Below are positions 12,301 through 22,944 of a stretch of 47,138 bases of DNA, in pieces. The stretch covers positions 1-47,138 of the forward strand of contig MEDY01000232.1 of assembly GCA_001724265.1 (NCBI GenBank), read 5' to 3'. The stretch is from Rhizaria sp. SCN 62-66. Lineage: Eukaryota > Rhizaria, unplaced. The notes under the pieces were generated by a model, which was not told the DNA's origin, made no database searches, and saw nothing but the letters and a program-made list of their open reading frames with translations. How positions within the stretch are numbered: position 1 is the first letter of the stretch; each line of letters opens with the position of its first letter. The position numbers and the translations under genes are program-made.

Positions 12301-14486
12301 GCGTCGCTCTTGACAGAAGCAGCGGTGACGCCATGCTGTACACTGGTTTCGATCGCAAGAGTGCGAACTGCATTTACGAAGCCCAATTTCTCGGAACCGT
12401 GTCCCCGGGTAGCGGTAATGTCAGAGACAGTGTTTGCCACGACCACTGCCGCTGCCGCCGCCGCCGTCACACTGGCGCTGGCGCTCGAGCTGAGGCCCTC
12501 GCTGTGACCGTGGGCGTAGAGACTGTGGGTAAAGTGACTGTGAGCGAGCGGGGGCAGCGCGGGCGTGACGCCGGCGGGCAGCGAACCCGCCGCAGCAGTC
12601 AACGCAGCCAAACTGGTGCTCGCAGCCACGCTGTTGCTATGCAAAGCAGCGGCATTCACTGCGGCAGCGGAAGTTAGGAGCGCGTCAGCTATCGACTCAG
12701 TCTCAGCAACGGCATCACCAGCGCTGCTCTTGCTCTTACCGCTGCCGCCGCTCTTGGCCTGACTCGCCCCAGAGCCAGTCCAATGCGCCCATAAACTGTG
12801 GCCACCCTCATTGCCGTCGTCCACCGACGAGGCCTGCTGCCGCCAGTAAAACGACTTGCCGGCGGCTTTTTTGGGAACCGCGCGCCACTGAGGCAGCGGC
12901 AGCGCGTATTGCAGCCACTCCGCCGTAGTTTCCGCCGCCGCGGTGGCCGCAGTCCAGGCCTCGTAGCCGTGGGGCTTAGGCGCACCAGCTGCAGCTTCAC
13001 CACTGCTAGACTTCGACTTATCAGCGGAATCATTCTCGCCAGCAGATGTAAGTGCCCCGCTGCCCTCCTGCCTAAGCGTCCCTAGCGAACGCAGCACCGC
13101 CGCGATCACGCCCACGGGCGACACGGTCGCGCTCGCGCTCTCGCCGGTACTCGTGACACGCGTGACCGTAATGGTGCGCGCGCCGTTGGCCCCGCCAGTC
13201 AGCGCCCCGCCGCCGCCGCCGCCCACGGTCGTCTCCGCCGTCGTGACGGCCGCGAACGCGGCGCCCGCCCACTGCGCGGGCGTGGGCGCGGCGACGACTG
13301 TGAGGAGCGCTAGCGCAGCGGCGAGGATGGCGGCCAGCGCGAGGTAGGGCGTCGTGGACAGGTTGCTGTCGCCATGGCGGCCGCCGTGGCGAGGCTCCTG
13401 CGGGCGCGGGCGCTGCCGCCGAGCGTCGCCGTGGCCGTGGCCGTGACCGTCATCATCTTCGTCGTGGCCGCGGCTGTGGCTGTGCCCGTGGCCGCCGCCG
13501 CCGCCGTGGCCGTTGTGGCCGTGGACGTGGCCGCGGGTTTGGGCCGCACTGTAGTTCGGCGCCGAGGAGGAGGCCGCCCCACGGCTGCTGCTGCTGCTAC
13601 TACTGCCGCTGCTAGCCCTGCTGTTGTTAGCAGCTGCGGGAGGGCGGCTGAGACCGGCGGGGGTATTCAGACGACTATTCGCATTGGTGGCGCCAGGACG
13701 GGCGGCGCTAGAGCTACTTAGAGACCAATTGTCGGCGCGATGGTCCATGCCCCTAAGATCCTCCTCGTGTAAGGGCGCGACGGTGTGCGGCCGCGCCTGT
13801 CCCAGTCCGGGCTGCCGCGCGCGCGCAACCAGTTGCTCAGTGTCATTGTCATTATGGCGACCGGTCGCGTGTCCATTGCTATTGACAGTGCTCCGTGCAT
13901 TGATGCTGGCAGTGACGACGCCACTGCGGCTGTTCGTAGTATGGAGCCGCGAGTTCGAGTTGCTGTTGTTGTGCGGCGCGCGGGCAATGAGGGCCGCCGC
14001 GGCAGCGGCAGCGGGCGTCAGAGTCAGCGCCAACGGCTGCGGCAAAGGCTGTGTCCGCGGCTGCGCCAGCGGCTGCGCACGGGCGTTGGCGCCAGAGTCA
14101 GCGGCAGTACCGACAGAGCGGACGCTGGCGGCCTTGGCGGCGGCTGCGGCGGCCTTGGTAGCACGCATCAGCGCTATGGACTTCACCGGGCCCGCCGCGC
14201 TGTCGGTGGTCGAGTCGTTCGCAATTGCAGCGGCGGCAGAAGACTCGTCAGCGCAAGCAGCGGTGTTCAGTGTATCTTGGGCGCTGCCGTCGTCGTCGTG
14301 GTCGCTCTCTTGCAGCAACCCTTCCCAGTCCTCTTCCTCCTCGCTGGCGTACGCATCTGCGCTGTCATCATCGTTGGCAGCGTCAGCGCCAAAGCGAGCA
14401 GAGGGCTCGGACTCAGGAGCAGGCTCGGGGGGGCTCCCCGCCGCGCCCCGGGTGATTGGGGCGACGACGACGGCGCGCGGAGGCAT
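3306..14486 (-). CDS. Giant membrane-tethered STAND/NB-ARC-like NTPase with TPR-like C-terminus; one in-frame TAG
   Basis: This is a single frame of 3726 codons ending in TAA, if the in-frame TAG at codon 1631 is read as sense. The ATG at 14486 is preceded directly by an in-frame TGA, so the start is firm. The order is an acidic N-terminus (about 35-60); Ser/Ala/Gly/His-rich sequence; one transmembrane segment near 375-400; a P-loop GDAGSGRTS near 819; a Gln run; a Walker B-like TLVFDGAD near 970; and a sensor-like LVIVTTTN near 1138. Very Ala-rich helical sequence then follows to the end. The last 40 residues (LGGPQHPTAVAWWRLANSIQ and on) look like a kinesin-light-chain-type TPR. P-loop, Walker B and TTTN in this order suggest a STAND ATPase with a helical-repeat sensor. 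The role and partner are unknown. Without read-through the TAG would remove all the C-terminal repeats. Confidence 0.82.
5186..5230 (-). repeat. 15-bp tandem repeat, three perfect copies
   Basis: The unit CAGCAGCCTTTGCGG (plus strand) occurs at 5186-5200, 5201-5215 and 5216-5230. It encodes a Lys every five residues in an Ala run (AAAAK periodicity) inside the NTPase, as expected of a solvent-exposed helix. It is a likely length-variable site. Confidence 0.9.
9594..9596 (-). other. In-frame TAG at codon 1631 of the NTPase gene (putative sense codon)
   Basis: The frame reads ...QSKQG-TAG-QARGAAATTL and stays open for another 2095 codons. The downstream part has no ATG near the TAG, so it could not be a separate gene by normal initiation. 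No donor or acceptor flanks the codon. Confidence 0.8.
11892..11915 (-). repeat. CAG-type repeat encoding Gln run
   Basis: A CTG trinucleotide run on the plus strand encodes about seven glutamines in the NTPase gene, between the P-loop and the Walker B-like motif. Confidence 0.85.
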
Positions 14487-14797
14487 TCAAAAACAGCACA
14501 GTGAGGGAGCAAACAAAGCAACGGAGGAAATTATGTTCGCCTCAAAGATTTCTAGTTCTGTGTGTGTACAGAGCAGAGTAGACGCGAGAACGCGGCTGAG
14601 GCGGCGAATTGGTGGTGGCAGAGATTCGAGAGAAGCAGCGGAGTTTGGTGAGTTTGAAAACTGGGTTAGGATCCGTTGATAGCCACATTTGAAAAGATCC
14701 AAATAGAAAGGCGAAATATGCGTTTAATTTCCAAATTATGATTCCAGATACCTCACTTCACCACGTCAAATGTATCTTTTTCAGCCGGTCTCGAGCA
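14487..14797. promoter_or_regulatory. Shared divergent promoter region
   Basis: These 311 nt separate the start of the minus-strand NTPase gene from the first likely ATG of the plus-strand GNB1L-like gene, so both promoters must lie here or overlap. A possible 5'-UTR intron for the plus gene could run from GTGAGT at 14648 to the TTTTTCAG ending at 14784, just before the ATG at 14798. This is inferred from sequence only. I see no clear TATA box. Confidence 0.45.
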
Positions 14798-17700
14798 ATG
14801 CTTGGCGCGCTCCAGCTCGCCCCCGCCGGCCCCGCTCCCCCGCCGCCCCCGCCGCCGCTCTTCGTCCTCCGCGGCCATCGTTCCGACGTCACCAGCGTCG
14901 AGTTCTGTGACTTGCCTTCCTCCTGGCTGCCCACACACTCCGCCTCGGCGCGCCTGCGCGACGCCACAGTGCCCTGTGTAGTGTCCGGCGACGGCAACGG
15001 CCAGGTGACGCTGTGGGACCTCCGCACGCGCCGCCCGCTGTTGTCCTTTCTCGCGCACAAGTAGTCGGTGCTGCACGTACGTAAGACCTTACCATGCACC
15101 CGCTTAACGTGTATTACATGCCATTCATCCTCATGCGACTGATATATCTACTTGTTTTCTACTCGACACTTCGCTGTCTCACCCCACACTTTGTCTTTTA
15201 TTATTGCGACGTATCCACCCCACAGCTCTCGGTCCCGGCCTCCGCACAGTGCCACATTCTGCTCTCGCAGGGCAAGGAGGGCGGCATCTCTCTCTGGTCC
15301 CTCCCCAAGCTGCTCGCCCTCATCGGGTCGCACACTGCACCTCCCTCCTCCGGCGAAGCCCCAGCAGCAACAGCAACAACTGCAGCGGCCTCTGCTTCTG
15401 CTTCTGCTTCTGCGAGTGCGAGTGCTCCTGTGACCGCGCCCGCGCCAGTGGCACGCCCGTCTGCGATGATTCGCCGCAAAGCCAACGTCGCCGCTGCTGC
15501 TCCAGCACTGACCTCCAGCTCTGGCGCCACCGCGTCAACCGCCGTGACCGCCGCCGCCGCCGCCTCGGCGACGACTGCAGTAGCCCTGCCTGCTGCCGGC
15601 GCGGCCGCGGCGGGCGCGCGCGAGGCCGCCGCGCGGTGGCTGGTGTTGTCGACCGGCGTCGCCGAGCCTGCGCGGCTGGCGCGCCTGACCACCAACGCCT
15701 ACGGCTTCCTGCGCTCACACCTCGTCCTCGTAGACACTATCCGCGTCGACAGTGTCTACGTCGACAGCGAGCCCGGCCCGCAGAGCGCGGGCGCCGGTGA
15801 CAGTGCGAGTCGGCGGAGAGCGACAACGCGGCTGCAATACCTGCTGGCGACGCCTTCGGAGCACGCCTCGTCGGTCAAGGTGTGGCGGCTTGACTTCGAT
15901 ATCACTCTCTCGAGCTCTGCCGCCGCGACACCCGCGACAATTGGCACGGCGTCCGCTGCGAGCGCGAGCGTGATCGACAGCTCGGTGGCCCTGGTGTCGT
16001 CGCAGCTTGTCAGCACCGTCACGCTGGACCCGCCCAACCGCCCGTTCGCGCCCACGGAACGCACGGTGCTAGATCACGACGCCACGACCCTCAGCACCAC
16101 CGCCAGCGCAGCCGCAAAGAAACCGATCACTACTGCGCCACAACAACAACAACAGCAGCTCTCGCCAACTGCGCCGAGCAGCACTGTCGCGGTGAGTTCG
16201 GGCGCCTTTCTACCGCCCGCGGCACCCTTGGCGACGGCGATGGCGCTGGGTCTGTTGCCCGCCGCGCCGCGGCCGCTGTCTACCGCCACGAACTACGCCT
16301 ACCCGTTGCCACCCGCTGCCTCCGCCGCGGCCTCCGCAGCCGCGCTCGCGACTAAGGCTGCTGCCAAGACCGCAGCCGCAGTCGCGGCCGCCGTGTCCGC
16401 CGCCTCTGCTGCCGCTGCCGCAGCCGCAGCCACGGGGGGCTCGCTGCGCGCGGCTGCGGCCGCGGCTGCGGCAGCTGAGGCTGCCGAAGCTACGGCCGCG
16501 GCTGCGGCCGAGGCCGCTGCGACAGCTGCCGGCGCCAGCGCCGTGGCCGCGGCCCGCGAGTTCGGCGTCGCGGCGACGGGCCGCGCGATCACGGGCGCGG
16601 GCAGCGCCTCGGCCGCCGCGGCGCGGGTCTTGGTGCGGCGCCATCTGCTGCTGCAGTCGCTGCCCCACTGTGTGCGCGCGAGCAATGACTGCGACGCCTG
16701 CCATAGCAACGATGGCAGCGACTCTGTTCGCATGAAGGCTGTGGCGAAGGTAAGTCAAGCCGCGTCCGCTGGCGTCGTGGCCGCGCTGACGAGCGGGTGC
16801 GAGACGGCCGAGGACGGCGACCTGCGCCGCCGCCGCGCCAAGGCGATGGCGCCCTTTGCCGCGGCGACGACGCTGACGACCCTGGCGACCCCAGCGGCGC
16901 AGCGGCGGCCGCTGGTGCCTGCCGCGCCGCCCCGCGCGCCGCTGCCCGCGCTGACGGCCCAGTCCGCGTTGCTGTGGCAACGGGCGCGTGCAGAGCGGGA
17001 CAGGGACGCCGACGGGCCCTGGGTCGCGCTGGCGGCGCTGCAGTCCGCCGCCGCGCTCACGGCCGCTATCAACGCCAATACAGCTACATCCGCCTCTGAT
17101 GCAACTACTGTTACAGCAGGTGTTGGTGCTGCTGCTGCTGGCCGTGGTTTGGTGACGATGAGTGCGGGGCCTATGCTTGGTGCAGCGACCGACGCGGCAG
17201 TGAGCACCCTCGGATACACTCGGAACCGCGGTATCGCGCTGCCCAGAGTCGCTTGTACAGCGATGACTGCAAAGACACAGGGATCAGCAACATCAACCGC
17301 AATAGCGACAGGAGATGCAAGTGCGGCACAGTGCTCTGAGACCTGTGTGAGCGACCCTGAGGCGATGTTTTGGGACTGCGACATGATGAGTTCAGAAACA
17401 GTCTCAAGTGCACTGACACTCAATCCCCACATCCGTCATTGCGGTTCTTCTGCTGTCTCCGAGAAGACAAGCCGCGTAGCGACTACTTGCGCTGTTGGTG
17501 GTGCCAGCAGCGGCGGCCCACGACCCCTCGTCCGCTGGCCCGGCCAGTCTCCTGACTGCGACTGTCCCGCCGCCGCCGAAGCCGCCGCGGCCGCCTCTGC
17601 GAACGGGCTGCCCCCGACCGGCGACGGCGACGACGAGGACGGCGTCGGCAGCGGCAGCGGCAGCGGGCGCGGGCCCAGCGCGGCCGGCGATGAAGGGGAG

Positions 17701-20457
17701 GAGCAGGGCGCGGCGAAGGGGTACGGAATGGTGATGGCGTGCGAGGTCGCGGCTCTGCGCTTTCCATTGCCTCATCATCTTTGCGACATCAACGGCGCCA
17801 ATCAGCCACAGCAGCAGGGTGACCGGGGCGTCGTCGTGGTGCTCTCGGTCGCCACCGAGAGCGGCCACGTGCTGCTGTTCAACCTCACGCCACCGCGCAG
17901 GCAGCTGCTCACAGTTGCCACCGACGCACCCATAGCCGCGAGTACGACGGACGCCGGCAGCAATTGCCTCGATGCGATCAAGAGCGGCGATGCGAGTCGT
18001 GCGACTTCTGGTGATGACGCTGTTTTGGTCGCCAAAGAATCAGGCCTAGGAGCGGCGTTGCGGCGCCAGCGTGCGTTGGAGCAAAGTCAAGCCGCCAGTC
18101 GGGATGGCCAAAGTCAAGCCGCATCCGCGACTGGCAGCACGCTTGTGTCACAGCGCGCCGTGCAGCTGCAGCCCGCGGTGCTTGCTGTCCCGCAAAAGCC
18201 GATCGAGACAAGCACATGTTCAGAGTCACCTGAGTCTGCGCAGGCGGCGCGGTCAGAGGAAAACTTCACAGTGTTTCCAGTTGTGACTGTTGGGCTGCCC
18301 CGCGTTGTCACCGTTGCGGCAACATCCCCCCAGAGCATTGCCGTCACTGCTGATGGACCTATCTTTGCTGTAGTGAGCTCTGATACGAGTATTGATGCGA
18401 CCATTAGTGCCAACCCAGACAGCAACGCTGCTTTTAGGGTCAATGCGGGCATCTCGGCACTTCAGAAGCGAGGTACGCTCTCATCAGCTCTTGCTGCAGC
18501 TGTTAACAACAACACCACCACCAACAACAACAGTGCCGCAAGCGCGAATGAGATAGAGACGGAGAATAACGATGCGATGGCTCGCGAGGCCTCGCTGCTG
18601 CTGCCCCAGCTTGTCTGGCGCGGCCGTCTGGCTAAGGGACCCCTTACATCCCTCTCGTCCTCAGTCTCCCCCCTAGACTCTACGCAGAACCACAACAGCT
18701 ACGGTGGCCACAAGAGCGCCGCCCGTCGTGAGAGCTTGCCCACAGTCACCCAGACTCCGCTGTCGTGGCTTGGCCTGACGCTGTACGCCGCGGGCGCAGG
18801 CAAGCGCGTGACGCGGCTTGACTTCGAGGTCGCCTCTGAACCCGTCTTTGTCACGACCCCCGCCTCGCACACGGCGAGTGCTTCCCCCATTGCACCGGTA
18901 GTGGTGCCTGTGACGGACTCGCTCACTGCGAACATAGCGGCCATCACGAGCTTATCCGCGTTAAGCAATCCTTCGCCTGTGCAGCCAACACCTGTCCCGA
19001 ATGCGTCAGTGGGCGTGACTGGCCGCTTCGAGTCGTCTCTCGTCCAGCTGGGCCTGACTCGCGCCGTCGCGACTCTGCTGCCTCGCCCCGGCGTCGCCGA
19101 GCTCACAGTCACCCCCGTGCGCACAGTCACCACGAACAACAACAGCAGCAGTAGCAGCAGCAGCAACAACAACAGCAGCAGCAGCAGTGTCAAGGCCAGC
19201 ACCAGTGCGGCTGCGAGCGCGATTCGGTGGCGTGACCAGGACGTCGTCGCTGGCGCTGGCTGGGATAAACGCGTCTATCTCATCAAAGGACGCCACTACC
19301 GCCGCTCTCGTCGCAGCCTTGCAGTGCCGCCACGCTTTTCTACAGCAACAGCAGCAGACAGCGCAAGTGCAGGTTCCGGTCGGACCGGCGTTAACGCCGA
19401 GTTTTCGGAGTTCTACCGCTCACTGTGTATCCCGCCGTTCGGCGCGATTGGCCCCGCTGCTGCGGCTCCTGCAATTGCCCGCGCGAGCGCTGATGCGGGC
19501 GACACAGAGCGCGGCCCCCTAGTCCCGCCTATTGCAATCGCGTGCTGCCTGCGTGCGGAGGAGGCCCTGGGGCTCGACAAGCCCTTCGCAGCCCCGCGCT
19601 GCCTCGTCGCACCCCCGCGCCCGCCTCAGAGCGGCTTGAGCGCTGCCCCGGAGGATGACAACGCTGCAGCAGCGCAGACGCAGTGGCTGCGCGAGGTTGA
19701 TGCTGTGAGGAGTGCTGTGGTTACCGGCATTGCGCTACCCCAAGCACGGCTGCTAAACCGGTTCCTGCAACATTACGACGGCGGCGACCGCACGAGCATT
19801 GACACAGAGCAGCCCCAGTCATCGTCAGATTGGGCTGCCCTGAAGGAGGCTGCGGCGACAGTGTTTGGCGTTGCTCTTGCGTTTAGCAGCGATGAGACCG
19901 ATGGAAGCGCTCTCCCTAGCATTAGCAACGACAACCCTGATGGTGAGGGAGATAGCGACGTCAATGCGACCTCCCAACCCTCTTCTGCCCTTGCCCTGTA
20001 TCAAAGTCAGGCCGCGTCGGCTGCTGCATACCAGTGGGCGCTGGGCGAGCGCGGCACGGTCGCCGACGACGGCGTGAGCGGGCTGGCGGGTGTGCTGCGC
20101 GAGCACACGGCTGGCGTCGCCGCAGTGCGCTTCCGCAAGCACCGCCGCGTCGGCGCCGTCGTGCGCGAGGGCGCTGCTGAGCGGGCGGTCGTGGCTGTGG
20201 CCGCAGACGGCAGCGCTGGCGCTTGCGATGCCGACTCAGGGAGCCGAGCCGTGACTGCAGGCAGCGGCCGGCTGGTGACTGTGGGGGGCAGGACGGTGAC
20301 CGTGGGCGACGGCACTGCATCCGCGACCACTGGCGCCGGCGCCGGCGCTGTGCAGCTGGAGAGGGAGGCTGGGGACGAGGTTGACTGGAGTCGGGGCGGG
20401 TACCTGGCTACGGGCGGCCGGGACGGCGTCATCAGCATCTGGCAGCCCTACGGCTGA
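14798..20457 (+). CDS. GNB1L: GNB1L/Asa1-family WD40 protein, expanded; two exons, one in-frame TAG
   Basis: Exons are 14798-15076 and 15226-20457, giving 1836 codons and ending in TGA. Human GNB1L has about 330 residues. WD40 hallmarks follow the family order: FVLRGHRSDVTSVEF...GQVTLWDLRTRRPLLSFLAHK; HILLSQGKEGGISLWSL; SSVKVWRLD; GHVLLFNL; YAAGAGKRVTRLDF; AGWDKRVYLI; and C-terminal YLATGGRDGVISIWQPYG. The human protein ends with a similar AAGSKDQRISLWSLYPRA block. Between blades lie very long Ala/Ser/Thr, Gln and Asn/Ser-rich inserts. Asa1/GNB1L works with the TTT and ASTRA complexes in maturation of PIK-related kinases. I chose ATG 14798 because it gives the short family-like N-terminus and follows a possible UTR acceptor. 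An in-frame ATG at 14738 is the alternative. Some in-frame introns may be hidden in the inserts. Codon 89 is TAG, inside the conserved region. Confidence 0.88.
15062..15064 (+). other. In-frame TAG at codon 89 of the GNB1L-like gene (putative sense codon)
   Basis: The frame reads ...LLSFLAHK-TAG-SVLH, then the GTACGT donor. WD-repeat sequence typical of the family lies on both sides. As a stop it would leave 88 residues, with one of about seven blades. By memory, human GNB1L has GHGGQCV here, which would place Gln at the TAG with one gap; this is a weak hint only. Confidence 0.88.
15077..15225 (+). other. Intron of the GNB1L-like gene
   Basis: The donor is GTACGTAAG and the acceptor CCCCACAG. 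It is phase 0 and 149 nt. It joins ...SVLH to LSVPASAQCHILLSQGKEGG, restoring the start of the second WD repeat. Confidence 0.88.
18502..18534 (+). repeat. AAC-rich repeat encoding Asn/Thr run
   Basis: A low-complexity AAC/ACC tract codes for an Asn/Thr run in an inter-blade insert of the GNB1L-like protein. Confidence 0.75.
19135..19188 (+). repeat. AAC/AGC repeat encoding Asn/Ser runs
   Basis: Alternating AAC and AGC codons encode Asn and Ser blocks in an insert just before the AGWDKRVYLI blade of the GNB1L-like protein. Such tracts commonly vary in length. Confidence 0.85.
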
Positions 20458-20824
20458 GAACGTCGCGAGCGATATGAGTCGAGTACAAACTGCAACGCAA
20501 AGTGGCTTTGGATAATTCTACGATGCCCACTTGAAGAAGGAAATTTCAAAGTTATTTATATTTATTCACAAGGACCAAGCGCAATTCGCGCGTTACATAG
20601 ACGATACAATACGTAATTTTGGGTTAACTTCGTGGCTGCGGTTCTTACTGTGTTGCCACTTGAACAAGAGCGGAAAATTGAAGTTTGGAGTTAGCCTTGT
20701 TTAAGGATCGTAGTAGGACTTACCATATGTCTAACTAAGCTGAATCAAACGCATTGCTTCATCGTTTTTATTTTGTTTTGTAGTGCGCGAGTAGGTTCGA
20801 GTTTTTTCGCATCTCTTCTCGCCA
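20458..20824. other. AT-rich intergenic spacer
   Basis: This spacer lies between two plus-strand genes. It should contain the terminator of the first and the promoter of the second. A short echo, GCCCACTTGAAGAAGG near 20526 and GCCACTTGAACAAGAG near 20655, is the only internal repeat I see. No RNA gene is recognisable. Confidence 0.5.
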
Positions 20825-22531
20825 ATGCTTCCGCCATCGCGGCGGCTTCAGCGCCTTTCAATTACGCCAATAGGATTAGCTATCATTTTACTTGCACATC
20901 TGTGCTTCCTTCAAGTTGGCGCAATGCCACTGCGGGTTCACAAAGAGCTTGAGGCATCGACCGATTTGTTTTCAAAGCGGCACCCGAACAAGCCTGCATC
21001 GGCAACAGTGACAACAACCAGCTCTCGCCCACCAAGCACTAATCAGCACAACTTAGAGCAAGAACAAACATTGAAAGCATCCACAACTAATGATGGTACC
21101 TACTTTAATAGGCTACGCCAAGAACATGCCTTGCGCGCATCTATGCTGCCGTTTTTACGTCACTATTCTCTTCACGATCACGGTCATATGCCAGCAGACT
21201 TGTTTCACCCGAGCGCATCGTTGTTCCACTCAAGGCTGCTGTCGTTTCAACCCTTAGTTCGACTCAGGGGACCGCGGGCTATTCCGATCAGGCATAGCAG
21301 CCCCACTGTGTCACACACTGCATACATGCACTCTGTTGCACTGAAGGCAAAGGCGCGCACAATGCTGCGCCGTACAGAACTGTCCAGCAGTATAGTTAGT
21401 GCAAATACAAGCCAGAACGGAGTTGATAATCTCTTGGTAGCTGTTGGCATCGGACACAGCAAAGCTGCATCGCTAGCGGATTACAACAGAAAGAAAACTG
21501 TTTCTGTCCTGTCCCGCGCTCTATTGCGCGTGACGAAAAAGCCAACGTTCCCATGGCTACCAGAGGCGAAGCCGTTCACACGCACTGCGAAAAATGATGA
21601 CTCTAACGACGAGTATGACAGAGAGATTGTCAGGTTTGTGAATGAACTTGTGGCCCACTTAAAAGACCTTGAAACCAATTACAGCTACAAGAACAAAAAC
21701 ACTGATAACGAGGCACGCGTTGTTGCGTTATCGTCACCATTATTCGCACAAACGGATCGTTACAAAACAAGTTTCAAAAAACAAACTTCTTTAAACATCT
21801 ACACCTAGAAAAACATTTGCACCAAGAAAAACGCGCTTGATTTCACGTCCAGCTCAGCTAACACGTGTAAAAGCCCACACATGCGCGAAAAGAGCACGAT
21901 TTCAAGTCCAATATGGCTAACTCTACCATTGACACAACAAGCTGCAGCCGCGCTTACCAACACCCATTTACTTTTTCCAGCCTTATCGCTGCTGTTCCAA
22001 AGACAGAGGCAGAAAAAGGGCAGTCTTGAAGGCGTAAAAGAAAAGAAGGCATTGAAACACCCGCTGGACCTTCAGCGTTTATTGCGTCGACGTCACAGCT
22101 TACGTGCCGCATACACGCGTTTCCTGACCGTTACTGCGCCGCGGCTGCAAGATCGCCGCAATCGTCGCCGCGCGATTGCAACACTTCTAGACACCATTGT
22201 CTCCAATGCGCGCGCCACAGAGCACATCCACAGGCGTGTCGCTGCGTACAACGCACTTATTCAGCGCATCAAAGCCCCTGTCGTAACCGTGAGCAAAGCG
22301 GCGTTTGCGACTGAGGCCGACGCGGCAAAGGCGGCGCAGGCAGTCATGCTCGCGGCGGTGAGGGCTGGCGCGGCGGCGGCGGCGCGGGGCGTGGGTGCGC
22401 TGCCGAGCTTCATCGCACACGCTGTGGCCGCCGAGGAGCGGTTAAAAGACGCGAATAGCGATGTGAGGAGACAGAGACAGCGGGTGATGGACCATAGAAG
22501 GGCACAATTTCTGGTCTTCAGCGCACAGTGA
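20825..22531 (+). CDS. Secreted or membrane-anchored protein of unknown function; one in-frame TAG
   Basis: The frame of 568 codons ends in TGA if the TAG at codon 328 is sense. Residues 12-36 form a hydrophobic stretch after a basic start, consistent with a signal peptide or anchor. The first half is Ser/His/Lys-rich with no domain I recognise. The second half is strongly basic and helical (RQRQKKG, LRRRHSLRAAY, QDRRNRRRA) and then Ala-rich. Codon use in the first 1.2 kb is clearly less GC-biased than in neighbouring genes. This may mark a fast-evolving or young gene. Without read-through there would be two proteins of 327 and 216 residues, the second starting at ATG 21881, so two genes is a weaker alternative. 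Confidence 0.6.
21806..21808 (+). other. In-frame TAG at codon 328 of the unknown secreted-protein gene (putative sense codon)
   Basis: The frame reads ...SLNIYT-TAG-KNICTKKNALDF and stays open to TGA at 22531. The preceding hexamer TACACC is the same as before another internal TAG at 23572-23574. Confidence 0.65.
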
Positions 22532-22944
22532 TTGTGATGTCAGAGAATGCAATGGAAATTCAATGAACATGCATGCAATGGTGATGATTTGAGTAATTGC
22601 TAACATGAGCCAACATTTAACGCGGATTGGAGATGTGGTAGCAAAACAAAATTTTGTGATTGTATTGCTATTTTCAAATGTCGTATTGATGAGCGCACTA
22701 GAGGCGACACTGGTATTGAAACATGCGACATTTGTGCTGGCCTGAAGCTCCATCATGTACGGTAAAGTTGCTTTCGCGATCGTGGTTAAACACGATATTC
22801 AGAAGGAAATCGAAAAACAAAAAATAAAAATCAGGGAATCAATTATTATGAAATACAAAAATAGTGTTAAACACATACAAATACACAAATAAAGAAGATA
22901 AATCACGAAAAAAGTTGTTTCGTTTCAACGTGTCACTCAGCAGC
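22532..22944. other. Convergent AT-rich intergenic region
   Basis: Two genes converge here and the region should hold both 3' ends. An AATAAA at 22823-22828 is a possible poly(A) signal for the plus-strand gene, although it is about 290 nt past the stop. Nothing else is recognisable. Confidence 0.5.
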
